A stretch of 64,000 bases of DNA from Phytohabitans aurantiacus. Lineage in GTDB: Bacteria; Actinomycetota; Actinomycetes; Mycobacteriales; Micromonosporaceae. The stretch lies in the NCBI RefSeq assembly GCF_027923225.1, contig NZ_BSDI01000006.1, positions 1 through 64,000 on the forward strand. Direction: 5' to 3'. Of this stretch, positions 1 to 7,497 are shown piece by piece. Position numbers and translations under genes: made by a program. Numbering within the stretch: the stretch's first letter is position 1; every line of letters begins with the position of its first letter. Below the pieces are notes generated by a model that was not told the origin of the DNA, ran no database searches, and was given only the letters and a program-made list of their open reading frames with translations.

Positions 1-646
1 CAGGCAACGGCGTGCCCCAATCACCAACCCGACCCCAACCCACACATCGGGGCGAAGAGCCGAATGCACGTGGTTGGATCTCTTTTTCGCGTGTGTTTGC
101 CCTTGATCGATGCGATTGCCCTTGATCGGCGGTCGGGTTGTCGAACCGGAACATCAGTACCGCCACTGGTGTGGTGGCGAGGATCGCGCCGGCCAGCAGG
201 CCCGCGACCACCCCGGACCAGCGCCGCACGGTGGCGTACAGCAGGCCGACCGCGCCGACACCCATCAGCGCCTGCGGCACGAGGATGCTCCACGAGCTGA
301 GCCCGAAGATCCGTACCGACAGCGCCATCACCCACAGCGAAGCCGGCGTCTTGTCCACGGTGATCGAGTTGGCGGCGTCGGACGAGCCGAAGAAGAACGC
401 CTTCCAGCTCGCCGAACCGGCCTGTACCGCCGCCGAGTAGAACGAGTTGGCCCAGCCCGACGCGCCCAGTCCCCACAGGTACAGCAGCGCGGTGCCGAAG
501 AGGAGGGCGAGCAGCGCGGGCCGCACCCAGACCGGGTCGTCGGGGCGGCCGCGCAGCAGCCGGTTCACTGTGGACGGTCGCCGGGGCGGCGCCGGTGATG
601 GCGGCCCGGGCGCGGCCAGCGCGGGTTCAGTCAGTGTGGAGGTCAT
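1..646 (-). pseudogene. Truncated GT39-type membrane glycosyltransferase (5' part only)
   Basis: About 171 codons from the ATG at 646 read as the N-terminal part of a polytopic PMT/ArnT-type (GT39) glycosyltransferase. There is a Pro-rich tail (residues 10-25), a first membrane helix near 43-60, then an outer loop with SSDAANSITVDKTPASLW at about 88-105, typical of the family, and further helices near 102-118, 120-140 and 145-165. Family members normally exceed 450 residues and use polyprenyl-phosphate sugars outside the membrane. Homology stops at FRFDNP (near base 134), where the family continues with Asp-Ala-Leu. The frame instead runs into a 70-bp repeat and stays open, with unrelated residues, to the window edge. 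I infer that the gene is broken. Whether the missing part lies to the left cannot be seen. Confidence 0.7.
61..130 (-). repeat. 70-bp repeat, copy 1 (interrupts GT39 gene)
   Basis: The minus strand of this stretch matches 12052-12121 at 65 of 70 positions, and all five differences are transitions. It contains two direct copies of CGATCAAGGGC about 19 bp apart. Unlike the second copy, it lacks the right arm that would close the hairpin: the similarity ends abruptly at CATTCG. It sits exactly where the GT39 homology stops, so it is either an insertion or the scar of a deletion. Confidence 0.8.
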
Positions 647-757
647 GGTCAGCAAGGTTCGACCGGACAGCTTTTCCGGCGCTGTCCCGTTCCTGTGGCC
701 CATCTGTGCAACCGCGCACAGACGGGAGCCACCCAGATGACCCGCTAGGGTCGAGTC

Positions 758-1684
758 GTGAAGGTGTGGATACCGCATGAGCAGGGGCTCGATCTGATCG
801 GTGAGGTGCCCGAGGGCGTCACCGTGGAGGTTGCCCCGCAGCCTGACGTGCTGCCGTCGGACCCGGGTGACGTGCGGTTCTGGGTGCCGCCGTTCCTGGC
901 GCTGGCCGATTCGGTGCCGCTGGCGGCGAAGATGCCCGAGCTGCGGGTCGTCCAGCTTCTGTCGGCCGGTGCGGACACCTGGGTCGGCCGGCTGCGGGAG
1001 CGGGTGACGCTGTGCGACGCGCGCGGGGTACACGACTCCGGCACCGCCGAGTGGGTGGTGGCCGCGATCCTGTCGTACCTGAGGGAGTTCCCCGGCTTCG
1101 CCAGGGCGCAGGCGGCACGCGACTGGGCGTACAGGAGATATGCCCCCACCGACGAGCTGGCCGGCAAGCGCGTGCTGATCGTCGGCGCGGGTTCGATCGG
1201 AGAGGCACTGGCGGCGCGGCTGGCGCCGTTCGAGGTGAGCCTGACCCGGGTGGCGCGCACCGCGCGCCCCGCCGCCGGTGTCCACGGCGTCGACGAGCTG
1301 CCCGCGCTGCTGCCCGAGGCCGACATCGTGGTCGTGATCGTGCCGCTCACCGGCCAGACGCGCGGCATGATCGACGCCGCGTTCCTGGCCGCGATGCACG
1401 ACGGGGCGCTGCTGGTCAACGCGGCCCGCGGCCCGGTGGCCGATACGGCAGCGCTGCTGGCCGAGGTGTCCACGGGGCGGATCGGCGCGGCGGTCGACGT
1501 GACGGATCCCGAGCCGCTGCCCGCCGATCATCCGCTGTGGACGCTGCCGAACGTGCTGATCACGCCGCACGTGGCGGGCTCGGTGCGCGGGCTGCTGCCG
1601 CGCGCCTACGGCCTGGTGGGCGCCCAGTTGCGCCGCTTCGTGGCGGGCGAACCCTTGGAAAACCAGGTGGTTGGCGGCTACTGA
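758..1684 (+). CDS. D-isomer specific 2-hydroxyacid dehydrogenase
   Basis: This 308-residue cytoplasmic enzyme is of the NAD(P)-dependent 2-hydroxyacid dehydrogenase family, which interconverts 2-oxoacids and D-2-hydroxyacids. The Rossmann motif VGAGSIG lies near residue 140. The catalytic Arg (NAARGP, about 222), Glu (TDPEPLP, about 250) and His (ITPHVAGS, about 270) are all present. The substrate cannot be told from sequence, but the protein is short like the glyoxylate/hydroxypyruvate-type branch rather than SerA. The GTG start lies 6 nt after TAGGGT, which fits a leaderless transcript. The last codons overlap the convergent PH-like gene by 7 bp. Confidence 0.9.
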   Translation: MKVWIPHEQGLDLIGEVPEGVTVEVAPQPDVLPSDPGDVRFWVPPFLALADSVPLAAKMPELRVVQLLSAGADTWVGRLRERVTLCDARGVHDSGTAEWVVAAILSYLREFPGFARAQAARDWAYRRYAPTDELAGKRVLIVGAGSIGEALAARLAPFEVSLTRVARTARPAAGVHGVDELPALLPEADIVVVIVPLTGQTRGMIDAAFLAAMHDGALLVNAARGPVADTAALLAEVSTGRIGAAVDVTDPEPLPADHPLWTLPNVLITPHVAGSVRGLLPRAYGLVGAQLRRFVAGEPLENQVVGGY

Positions 1685-2040
1685 GCCGGCTTGCTCGCGT
1701 CGGTGAGCCGCTGCAGGTCACGGACGCGCACGGCGGTAAGCGGCACCAACTGGCCGTCGGTGAGCAGGGCGTGCGCGCGCCCGCGGGAGTCGCCGCCCAG
1801 CTCGCTGACGTCGGACCAGGGGATCCGGCGCTCGCCGAGGAGGGCGCGCACGCGTACCCCATCCGGGCCGGCGTCGGTGCCGGCCCGCCATGCCCAGACC
1901 GCCACCGCGATCGGAATGAGCAGCACCGGCGCGAAGGCCCACGACACGCTCGCCACCGGCACCGCGCCGATCAGGGCGACGAGCGCGGCGACCGCGATCG
2001 CGCCGTGGGGCCGGAACCGGACGATGGTCGGACTGCTCAC
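1678..2040 (-). CDS. PH-like domain membrane protein
   Basis: This is a small 120-residue protein with two adjacent hydrophobic segments at about 13-33 and 36-55, followed by a soluble C-terminal part. That part (VRVRALLGERRIPWSDV and the following LLTDGQLVPLTAV) resembles bacterial PH-like domains of actinobacterial membrane proteins. I chose the GTG start giving VSSPTIVRF because the hexamer GAGGAT ends 6 nt upstream and the longer frame adds low-complexity residues. The function is unknown; a membrane-anchored accessory role is inference. Confidence 0.65.
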   Translation of the reverse strand: MSSPTIVRFRPHGAIAVAALVALIGAVPVASVSWAFAPVLLIPIAVAVWAWRAGTDAGPDGVRVRALLGERRIPWSDVSELGGDSRGRAHALLTDGQLVPLTAVRVRDLQRLTDASKPAQ

Positions 2041-2200
2041 GGTCCGATCCTCGCACGAGCCGGAACGGGGCCGCCTGCCGGCGGGTGATCCCAGATACTG
2101 GGGCGTAACCCCCCGCTCCGGCATTCGTTTACGGTCATAGGTGCGGTGTCGTCACGAGCGTGCCGCGCCACCCCTCACCCTCTCCGCAGAGGACCAGGCA

Positions 2201-4840
2201 GTGTCCCTCACACGCGCCCGGATCAGCGTCACCCCGGTAGTCGACGGAGTGGTCGCCACGGTGGCGGCTGCCCTTTTGGCGGGCGCCTTCGCCGGCGCGG
2301 TCCGCCCGCTTCTCGCGATCGCCGTCGCGGCCGGCCTTGTCGGTGGCGTGACAGGCGTCCGTCTCGTCCGGTTGGCGCTGCGCATCCACGCGGCCCAGCA
2401 TTCGTTCGGGCCGTGCCGTGGCGCGGGCTTCCTCGGCGTCGGCGTCCTCGTCGGCGCCGTCTCGGTGGTGCACCTCACGCGGGTGCCGCAGTCGTTGGTG
2501 CCGGTGGTCAGCGCGGTCGGGCTGGGCGTGACCGTGGTGGCGTACGTGCTGGGTGTGCTTCTTCTACCCGGCGCGGCCACGACGACCGGCGTGCGGCTGC
2601 GTCGCGCGAGCGACGGCCTGAGTATCGGCGTGAGCCTGGCGTTCGCCGGGTGGCTGATGCCGCCGCCCGGTGGCATGCCGCCCGCCGCGCTCGCCGGGTT
2701 CCTCTTCGCGGTCGGCGGCCTGTCGATCGTCACCGTGACCGCGCTGCGCGCCGCGCACTACCGGCGCGCGGCCCTGCTCTGCGGTGCCGGCACCGGCGTC
2801 TCGGTGCTCGGGCTGGCGCTGCTGACGATGCTGCTCGCGTACGGGGCACCCGACCGGACGCTGGTGGCCGCATCGGTGGGGCTGGTCATCGGGCCACTGC
2901 TGATCATGGCGGGCGCCCGCCGCGCCGACGTGGTCGACGAGCCCGATCCGGTCGACGAGCCGCAGACCCGGCTCTCCAGCTACCCGCTGCTCACCGTGCC
3001 GGCGATGCTTGCGACGGTGGCCGCGCTCTACCACCTGATCACCGTCGGCAGCTTCGACCACACCTCGATCCTGTTGGGACTGGCGGTCATACCGACCGTC
3101 GTGATCCGCGAGATCATGTCGGCCGCCGACGTCCGGCGGTACGCGCGGCGCCTCGCCGAGCAGAGCGCGCACTTCCGCTCGCTGGTCTCCGGTGCCAACG
3201 ACGTGACCATGGTGGTGGACGACGACCTGGTGGTGCGCTGGCAGTCGCCCGCGGCCGCGCGGATCTTCGGGCTCTCCGACGCCGACGTGGTGGGCCGGCC
3301 GTTTCCGGCGCTGATGCACCCCGACGACGCCCCCGAGGTGACCGCCCTGCTGACGGCGGTGCTCGCCGAGCGCGAGGCGTCGGGGCGGCCGCCGCTGGTC
3401 AACGCGCGGCTCCGCGACGGGTACGGGATGTGGCGTGACACCGAGTCGACCGTTGGTGATCAGCGGGCCATCCCCGAGGTCGGCGCGCTGGTCGTGCACG
3501 TACGCGACGTGGGCGAGCGCCGGCACCTGGAGCGCACGCTGCACCAGCTCGCGTTCACGGACCAGCTCACCGGCCTGCCCAACCGGCGCGAGCTGATGCG
3601 CACGATCGTCAGCCAGCGGGAGCTGAGCGGCCACACCGGCGCGCTGCTGGTGATCGACCTGCACGGCATGACCGAGGTCAACGAGGTGCGCGGGCGGGAG
3701 ATCGGCGACGCCGTACTGATCGAGGTGGGCCGGCGGCTGCGCGTCACCGTCGGGCGCGACGACCTGCCGGCCCGGCTGTCGGGTGACGAGTTCTCGGTGG
3801 TCACCGTCGAGGGGCCGATGCTCGCGTACGCCCTGGGCACGCGGCTGCTCACGGCCCTGACCGAGCCGTACCACCTGCCCGGCATGATCGTGCACATCAA
3901 CGTGAGCATCGGTCTCGCCGAGCTGACCGGTGGCGACACCGTGGACGACGTACTGCGCCGCGCCGACCTGGCCCGCCGGCGCGCGCGGCAGCTCGGGCGG
4001 GACCGGATCGAGTGGTACGACAGCTATCTCGAAGAGCAGCTCCTGCACCGGATGGACCTCGAACGCGAGCTGCCCGGCGCGCTGGAACGCGGCGAGTTCG
4101 ACGTGGTGTACCAGCCGGTGCTGGCGCTGCCGGAGCGGCAGCCGGTGGGTGTCGAGGCGTTGCTGCGCTGGCGTAACCCGACGCTGGGCACCGTGCTCCC
4201 GACCGAGCTGATGCCGGTCGCGGAAGACCTGGGCATCGCCGGCGAGATCGACCGGTGGGTACTGGCGACCGCCTGCCGGCAGCTCACCTCGTGGTCCGCC
4301 GCTGGCCGCGATCTGTGGCTGGCCGTCAACGTCTCGCCGCGCGAGCTGGTGAGCAGCGACTTCGTCGCCCGGGTCAAGGCGGTACTGGCCGAGCACGAGA
4401 TCCCGCTGGAGCGGCTGGTCGTCGAGGTGGCCGAGGCGCAGGTGGCGTTCGACGTACCGGCGGTGGTCACGCAGCTCGGCGCGTTGCGGGCGATCGGGGT
4501 ACGCACGGCGCTGGACGATTTCGGCGCGGGCCAGGCGTCGCTGGCACAACTGCGCCGGCTTCCCGTCGACCTCTTGAAGATCGACGGCACCGTGGTGGCC
4601 GCGTCGGCGAACTGGCAGCCGGGCGATCCGCCGGGGCACAGCCGGCCGCTCATCGACGTGGTGGTCAGCCTGGGCAAGCGCCTCGGGCTGGAGATCATCG
4701 CCGAGGGGCTGGAGTCGAACGCGCAGGTCTCCCAGGCCGAGGCGGCGGGCTGCCACCTCGGCCAGGGGTTCGCGCTGGCACACCCGGCCCCGGCCGAGCG
4801 CGTGGAAGCCTTCCTGGAAGACCACCGCGCGCCTTCCTGA
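2201..4840 (+). CDS. Membrane PAS-GGDEF-EAL cyclic-di-GMP protein
   Basis: This protein of about 879 residues has many hydrophobic helices (to about 300), a PAS domain (about 324-440), a GGDEF domain (about 448-603) and an EAL domain (about 613-875). GGDEF domains make cyclic-di-GMP and EAL domains hydrolyse it. The signature is SGDEF instead of GGDEF (near residue 527), and the inhibitory RxxD site is out of register (GRDD before LPARL). The EAL part keeps EALLRW, NVSPREL, DDFGAG and AEGLES, so phosphodiesterase activity looks likely and cyclase activity is uncertain. The GTG at 2201 has a GAGGAC-like site upstream. A longer start at 2141 follows TACGGT by 5 nt and is possible. A 54-bp palindrome lies directly after the stop. 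Confidence 0.9.
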   Translation: MSLTRARISVTPVVDGVVATVAAALLAGAFAGAVRPLLAIAVAAGLVGGVTGVRLVRLALRIHAAQHSFGPCRGAGFLGVGVLVGAVSVVHLTRVPQSLVPVVSAVGLGVTVVAYVLGVLLLPGAATTTGVRLRRASDGLSIGVSLAFAGWLMPPPGGMPPAALAGFLFAVGGLSIVTVTALRAAHYRRAALLCGAGTGVSVLGLALLTMLLAYGAPDRTLVAASVGLVIGPLLIMAGARRADVVDEPDPVDEPQTRLSSYPLLTVPAMLATVAALYHLITVGSFDHTSILLGLAVIPTVVIREIMSAADVRRYARRLAEQSAHFRSLVSGANDVTMVVDDDLVVRWQSPAAARIFGLSDADVVGRPFPALMHPDDAPEVTALLTAVLAEREASGRPPLVNARLRDGYGMWRDTESTVGDQRAIPEVGALVVHVRDVGERRHLERTLHQLAFTDQLTGLPNRRELMRTIVSQRELSGHTGALLVIDLHGMTEVNEVRGREIGDAVLIEVGRRLRVTVGRDDLPARLSGDEFSVVTVEGPMLAYALGTRLLTALTEPYHLPGMIVHINVSIGLAELTGGDTVDDVLRRADLARRRARQLGRDRIEWYDSYLEEQLLHRMDLERELPGALERGEFDVVYQPVLALPERQPVGVEALLRWRNPTLGTVLPTELMPVAEDLGIAGEIDRWVLATACRQLTSWSAAGRDLWLAVNVSPRELVSSDFVARVKAVLAEHEIPLERLVVEVAEAQVAFDVPAVVTQLGALRAIGVRTALDDFGAGQASLAQLRRLPVDLLKIDGTVVAASANWQPGDPPGHSRPLIDVVVSLGKRLGLEIIAEGLESNAQVSQAEAAGCHLGQGFALAHPAPAERVEAFLEDHRAPS

Positions 4841-4841
4841 T

Positions 4842-4895
4842 GTGATCAGGGCGTCCCTCAAGTCGCTCTAACGACTTGAGGGACGCCCTGATCAC
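4842..4895 (+). repeat. 54-bp palindrome family, copy A
   Basis: This is a perfect inverted repeat with 24-bp arms beginning GTGATCAGGGCG and a 6-nt loop CTCTAA. It begins 2 nt after the stop of the GGDEF-EAL gene and ends 5 nt before the stop of convergent glyA, so it can fold as a two-way terminator. Three related copies occur at 35528, 44736 and 57816, all with the loop in the same orientation. Confidence 0.95.
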
Positions 4896-4899
4896 GGAG

Positions 4900-6168
4900 T
4901 TAGGCCGCCGAGTAGCCGGGGACCGGGAACGCGGAGACCAGGTCGCGGACCTCGCCGGCGATGTGTGCCAGCGCCGCCTCGTCTTCCTTGATCGCGGCGG
5001 TCACCGCGTCGTCCATCCACGCCGCCACCTGCGGCATGTGCTCCTCGGTGAGGCCGCGAGTGGCCAGCGCCGCGGTGCCGAGCCGGATGCCGGACGGGTC
5101 GAACGGCTTGCGGGTGTCGAACGGGACGGTGTTGTAGTTGAGCTCGATGCCGGCCCGGTCGAGCGCCTGCGCCGCCGGCTTGCCGCCGATGCCCTTGCTC
5201 GTGAGGTCGGCGAGGATCAGGTGGTTGTCGGTGCCGCCCGAGATGAGGTCGAAGCCCCGCTCGATGAGCGCGGTGGCGAGCGCCTTCGCGTTGGCGACCA
5301 CCTGTGCGGCGTACTCGCGGAATGCCGGCTGCGACGCCTCGCGCAACGCGACCGCGATGGCCGCGGTGGTGTGGTTGTGAGGCCCGCCCTGCAGGCCCGG
5401 GAAGACGGCCTTGTCGACGGCGCTGGCGTGCTCGGCGGTCGACATGATCATCGCGCCGCGCGGACCGCGCAGGGTCTTGTGCGTGGTCGTGGTGATGACG
5501 TCGGCGTGGCCGACGGGCGACGGGTGCGCGCCACCGGCGATCAGGCCGGCGATGTGCGCGATGTCGGCCGCCAGCACCGCGCCGACCTCGCGGGCGATCT
5601 CGGCGAACTTGGGGAAGTCGATGGTGCGCGGGATGGCGGTGCCGCCCGCGAAGATCACCTTCGGCCGCTCCTTGAGGGCCAGGTCGCGTACCTCGTCGAA
5701 GTCGACGAGGCCGGTCTCGCGGGACACCCCGTAACGCACGGAGTTGAACCACTTGCCGGTGGCGGACACGGACCAGCCGTGCGTGAGGTGGCCGCCCATC
5801 GGCAGCGCCATGCCCATGACGGTGTCGCCCGGCGACAGGAACGCCAGGTAGACGGCCAGGTTGGCGGGCGAGCCCGAGTACGGCTGGACGTTGGCGTGAT
5901 CGACGCCGAAGACCGCCTTGGCCCGGTCGATCGCGAGCGTCTCGATGGGGTCGATGAGCTGCTGGCCCTCGTAGTACCGCTTGCCGGCGTAGCCCTCGGA
6001 GTACTTGTTGGTCAGCACGGTGCCGCTGGCTTCCAGCACGGCGGTGGAGACGTAGTTCTCGGAGGCGATCATCCGCAGCTTGTCGTGCTGGCGCTGCGCC
6101 TCCTGCTCGACCAGCCCGGCGAGCTCAGGGTCGGTCGCGGTCAGCGTGGGAATCGGTGGAACGTGCAC
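4900..6168 (-). CDS. glyA: Serine hydroxymethyltransferase
   Basis: GlyA (422 residues) converts serine and tetrahydrofolate into glycine and 5,10-methylene-THF in the cytoplasm, using PLP. The family landmarks are present: ASENYVS near the N-terminus, YSEGYAGKRYYEG, and the PLP lysine in TTTTHKTLRGPRG (near residue 231). The length is normal. The GTG start has AGGAGG 7 nt upstream. It is transcribed alone between a LacI-type gene and the 54-bp palindrome. I saw no glycine riboswitch in the 129-bp upstream gap. Confidence 0.97.
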   Translation of the reverse strand: MHVPPIPTLTATDPELAGLVEQEAQRQHDKLRMIASENYVSTAVLEASGTVLTNKYSEGYAGKRYYEGQQLIDPIETLAIDRAKAVFGVDHANVQPYSGSPANLAVYLAFLSPGDTVMGMALPMGGHLTHGWSVSATGKWFNSVRYGVSRETGLVDFDEVRDLALKERPKVIFAGGTAIPRTIDFPKFAEIAREVGAVLAADIAHIAGLIAGGAHPSPVGHADVITTTTHKTLRGPRGAMIMSTAEHASAVDKAVFPGLQGGPHNHTTAAIAVALREASQPAFREYAAQVVANAKALATALIERGFDLISGGTDNHLILADLTSKGIGGKPAAQALDRAGIELNYNTVPFDTRKPFDPSGIRLGTAALATRGLTEEHMPQVAAWMDDAVTAAIKEDEAALAHIAGEVRDLVSAFPVPGYSAA

Positions 6169-6297
6169 GTGCGTCCTCCTGGCATGTCGACGCTGACCGG
6201 CACCCAGGCGCGCGGTGCTTCGGTCGTTGGTCGCTCCCCGGTGGTCCTTTCCACCTTGATCTGCGCCAGTCGCGAGTACGTGGCCAATCTTAGTCGG

Positions 6298-7308
6298 TTA
6301 CCGAGGCGGCGCGGTGCTCCCACGGGGGGTGAGGTGGGCGGTCTCGTGCTGGTACGCCCCGATCTTCTTGCCCTCGATGGCTGCCAGCAGCTGGCGCGCC
6401 GCGTGGGCCCCGTACGCGGGGATGTCCCGCCCGAGCGCGGTGAGCGGCGGGTGGGTGAGCTGGCACAGCGCCGAGTCGTCCCAGGCCACGATCGACAGGT
6501 CGCCGGGGACGGCGAGGCCCATCTCCTGCGCCACGGAGAGCCCCGCGATCGCCATCACATCGTTGTCGTACAGGATCGCCGTGGGCCGGTGCGCGGAGCT
6601 GAGCAGCCGTCGCGTGGCTCGCGCGCCCTCCTCGCCGGTGTAGTCCGACGACACGGTGACGGCCTCGACGCCCAGTCGCTGGCCGACCTCGGCGAACGCC
6701 CGGCTGCGGATCTCGGTGTGCAGCAACTCGGGCAGGCCGCCGACCCGGGCGATCCGCCGGTGGCCGAGCGCCACGAGGTACTCCAGGGTCTCGCCCAGCG
6801 CGGCCGCGTCGTCGGCCCATATGCAGGCCAGCTCGCCGGTGTGCTCCGGCCCGCCGATCACCACCGCGGGCAGCTGGAGCTCTTCCAGTACCGGCACGCG
6901 GCTGTCGTCGATCCGCAGGTCGCAGACGAAGACACCGTCGACGCGCCGCTCGCCCCACCACTGCTTGTATACGGCGATCTCGGCCTCGGGATCGGCGACG
7001 ACCTGGAGGGTGAGCGCGTACGACCGGGCGGACAGCTCGGCCTCGACGCCGCTGATCAGTTCCATGAAGAACGGCTCGATGCCGAGGATGCGAGCGGGAC
7101 GGCAGAGCGCAAGGCCGACGGCGTTGGCCGTGGAGCCGGACAGCGCGCGGGCGGCGCTGTTGGGGTTGAAGCCGATCTCCTGCGCGATCGCGAGGATCCG
7201 CTGGCGGGTCGCCTCGGAGACGCCCGGCTGGCCGTTCAACGCGTACGAGACGGCGCCCTTCGACACGCCGGCCCGGCGCGCGATGTCGGCGATGGTGGGC
7301 CGCTTCAC
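6298..7308 (-). CDS. LacI-family transcriptional regulator
   Basis: This is a 336-residue LacI/GalR regulator. The N-terminal helix-turn-helix and hinge are clear (TIADIARRAGVSKGAVSYAL, residues 4-23, then ARALSGSTANAVGL) and are followed by a periplasmic-binding-protein-like effector domain. It is divergent from a mannosidase/mannanase pair, and two similar palindromes lie in the shared 189-bp gap. I infer that it represses that cassette and itself in the absence of a manno-oligosaccharide. The effector identity is not visible in the sequence. Confidence 0.93.
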   Translation of the reverse strand: MKRPTIADIARRAGVSKGAVSYALNGQPGVSEATRQRILAIAQEIGFNPNSAARALSGSTANAVGLALCRPARILGIEPFFMELISGVEAELSARSYALTLQVVADPEAEIAVYKQWWGERRVDGVFVCDLRIDDSRVPVLEELQLPAVVIGGPEHTGELACIWADDAAALGETLEYLVALGHRRIARVGGLPELLHTEIRSRAFAEVGQRLGVEAVTVSSDYTGEEGARATRRLLSSAHRPTAILYDNDVMAIAGLSVAQEMGLAVPGDLSIVAWDDSALCQLTHPPLTALGRDIPAYGAHAARQLLAAIEGKKIGAYQHETAHLTPRGSTAPPR

Positions 7309-7378
7309 GTGCGCTCCTATCCAGGCAGAGGATCCTTACCGTACCGCCGGACGTCGTCGTCGCGGCAAGCTCTAATAC

Positions 7379-7394
7379 GCTTGCTCGGTTAAGC
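7379..7394. promoter_or_regulatory. Putative LacI-type operator O1
   Basis: GCTTGCTCGGTTAAGC is an imperfect palindrome centred on CG. Its right half GGTTAAGC fits the ideal half-site of a GCTTAACC/GGTTAAGC operator. It lies upstream of the -35 box of the mannosidase promoter and 59 bp, centre to centre, from a second similar site. Confidence 0.5.
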
Positions 7395-7402
7395 ATCCCC
7401 CA

Positions 7403-7431
7403 TTGACACTCGTTTCGGTCGGTCATACCGT
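7403..7431 (+). promoter_or_regulatory. Putative promoter of the mannan cassette
   Basis: A perfect -35 box TTGACA is followed after 17 bp by TACCGT, a hexamer also found in front of other genes here. Transcription would start near base 7438, giving a leader of about 60 nt before the mannosidase. The operator-like palindrome O2 covers the predicted start site. Confidence 0.55.
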
Positions 7432-7437
7432 GTGCCT

Positions 7438-7453
7438 ACTCAACCGGTTCAGT
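7438..7453. promoter_or_regulatory. Putative LacI-type operator O2
   Basis: ACTCAACCGGTTCAGT is a palindrome with central CCGG and matches the pattern of O1. Its position over the predicted transcription start is where a repressor would block initiation. Assigning it to the divergent LacI-family gene is inference. Confidence 0.55.
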
Positions 7454-7497
7454 CAACATCTTTCGATGGAGTGCGGCAAGCGATTAAGGGGTAACGC

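Noticed and set aside
6169..6297. Possible glycine or THF riboswitch before glyA
   Set aside because: I could not find the conserved cores or a paired switch-terminator arrangement in the 129 bp.
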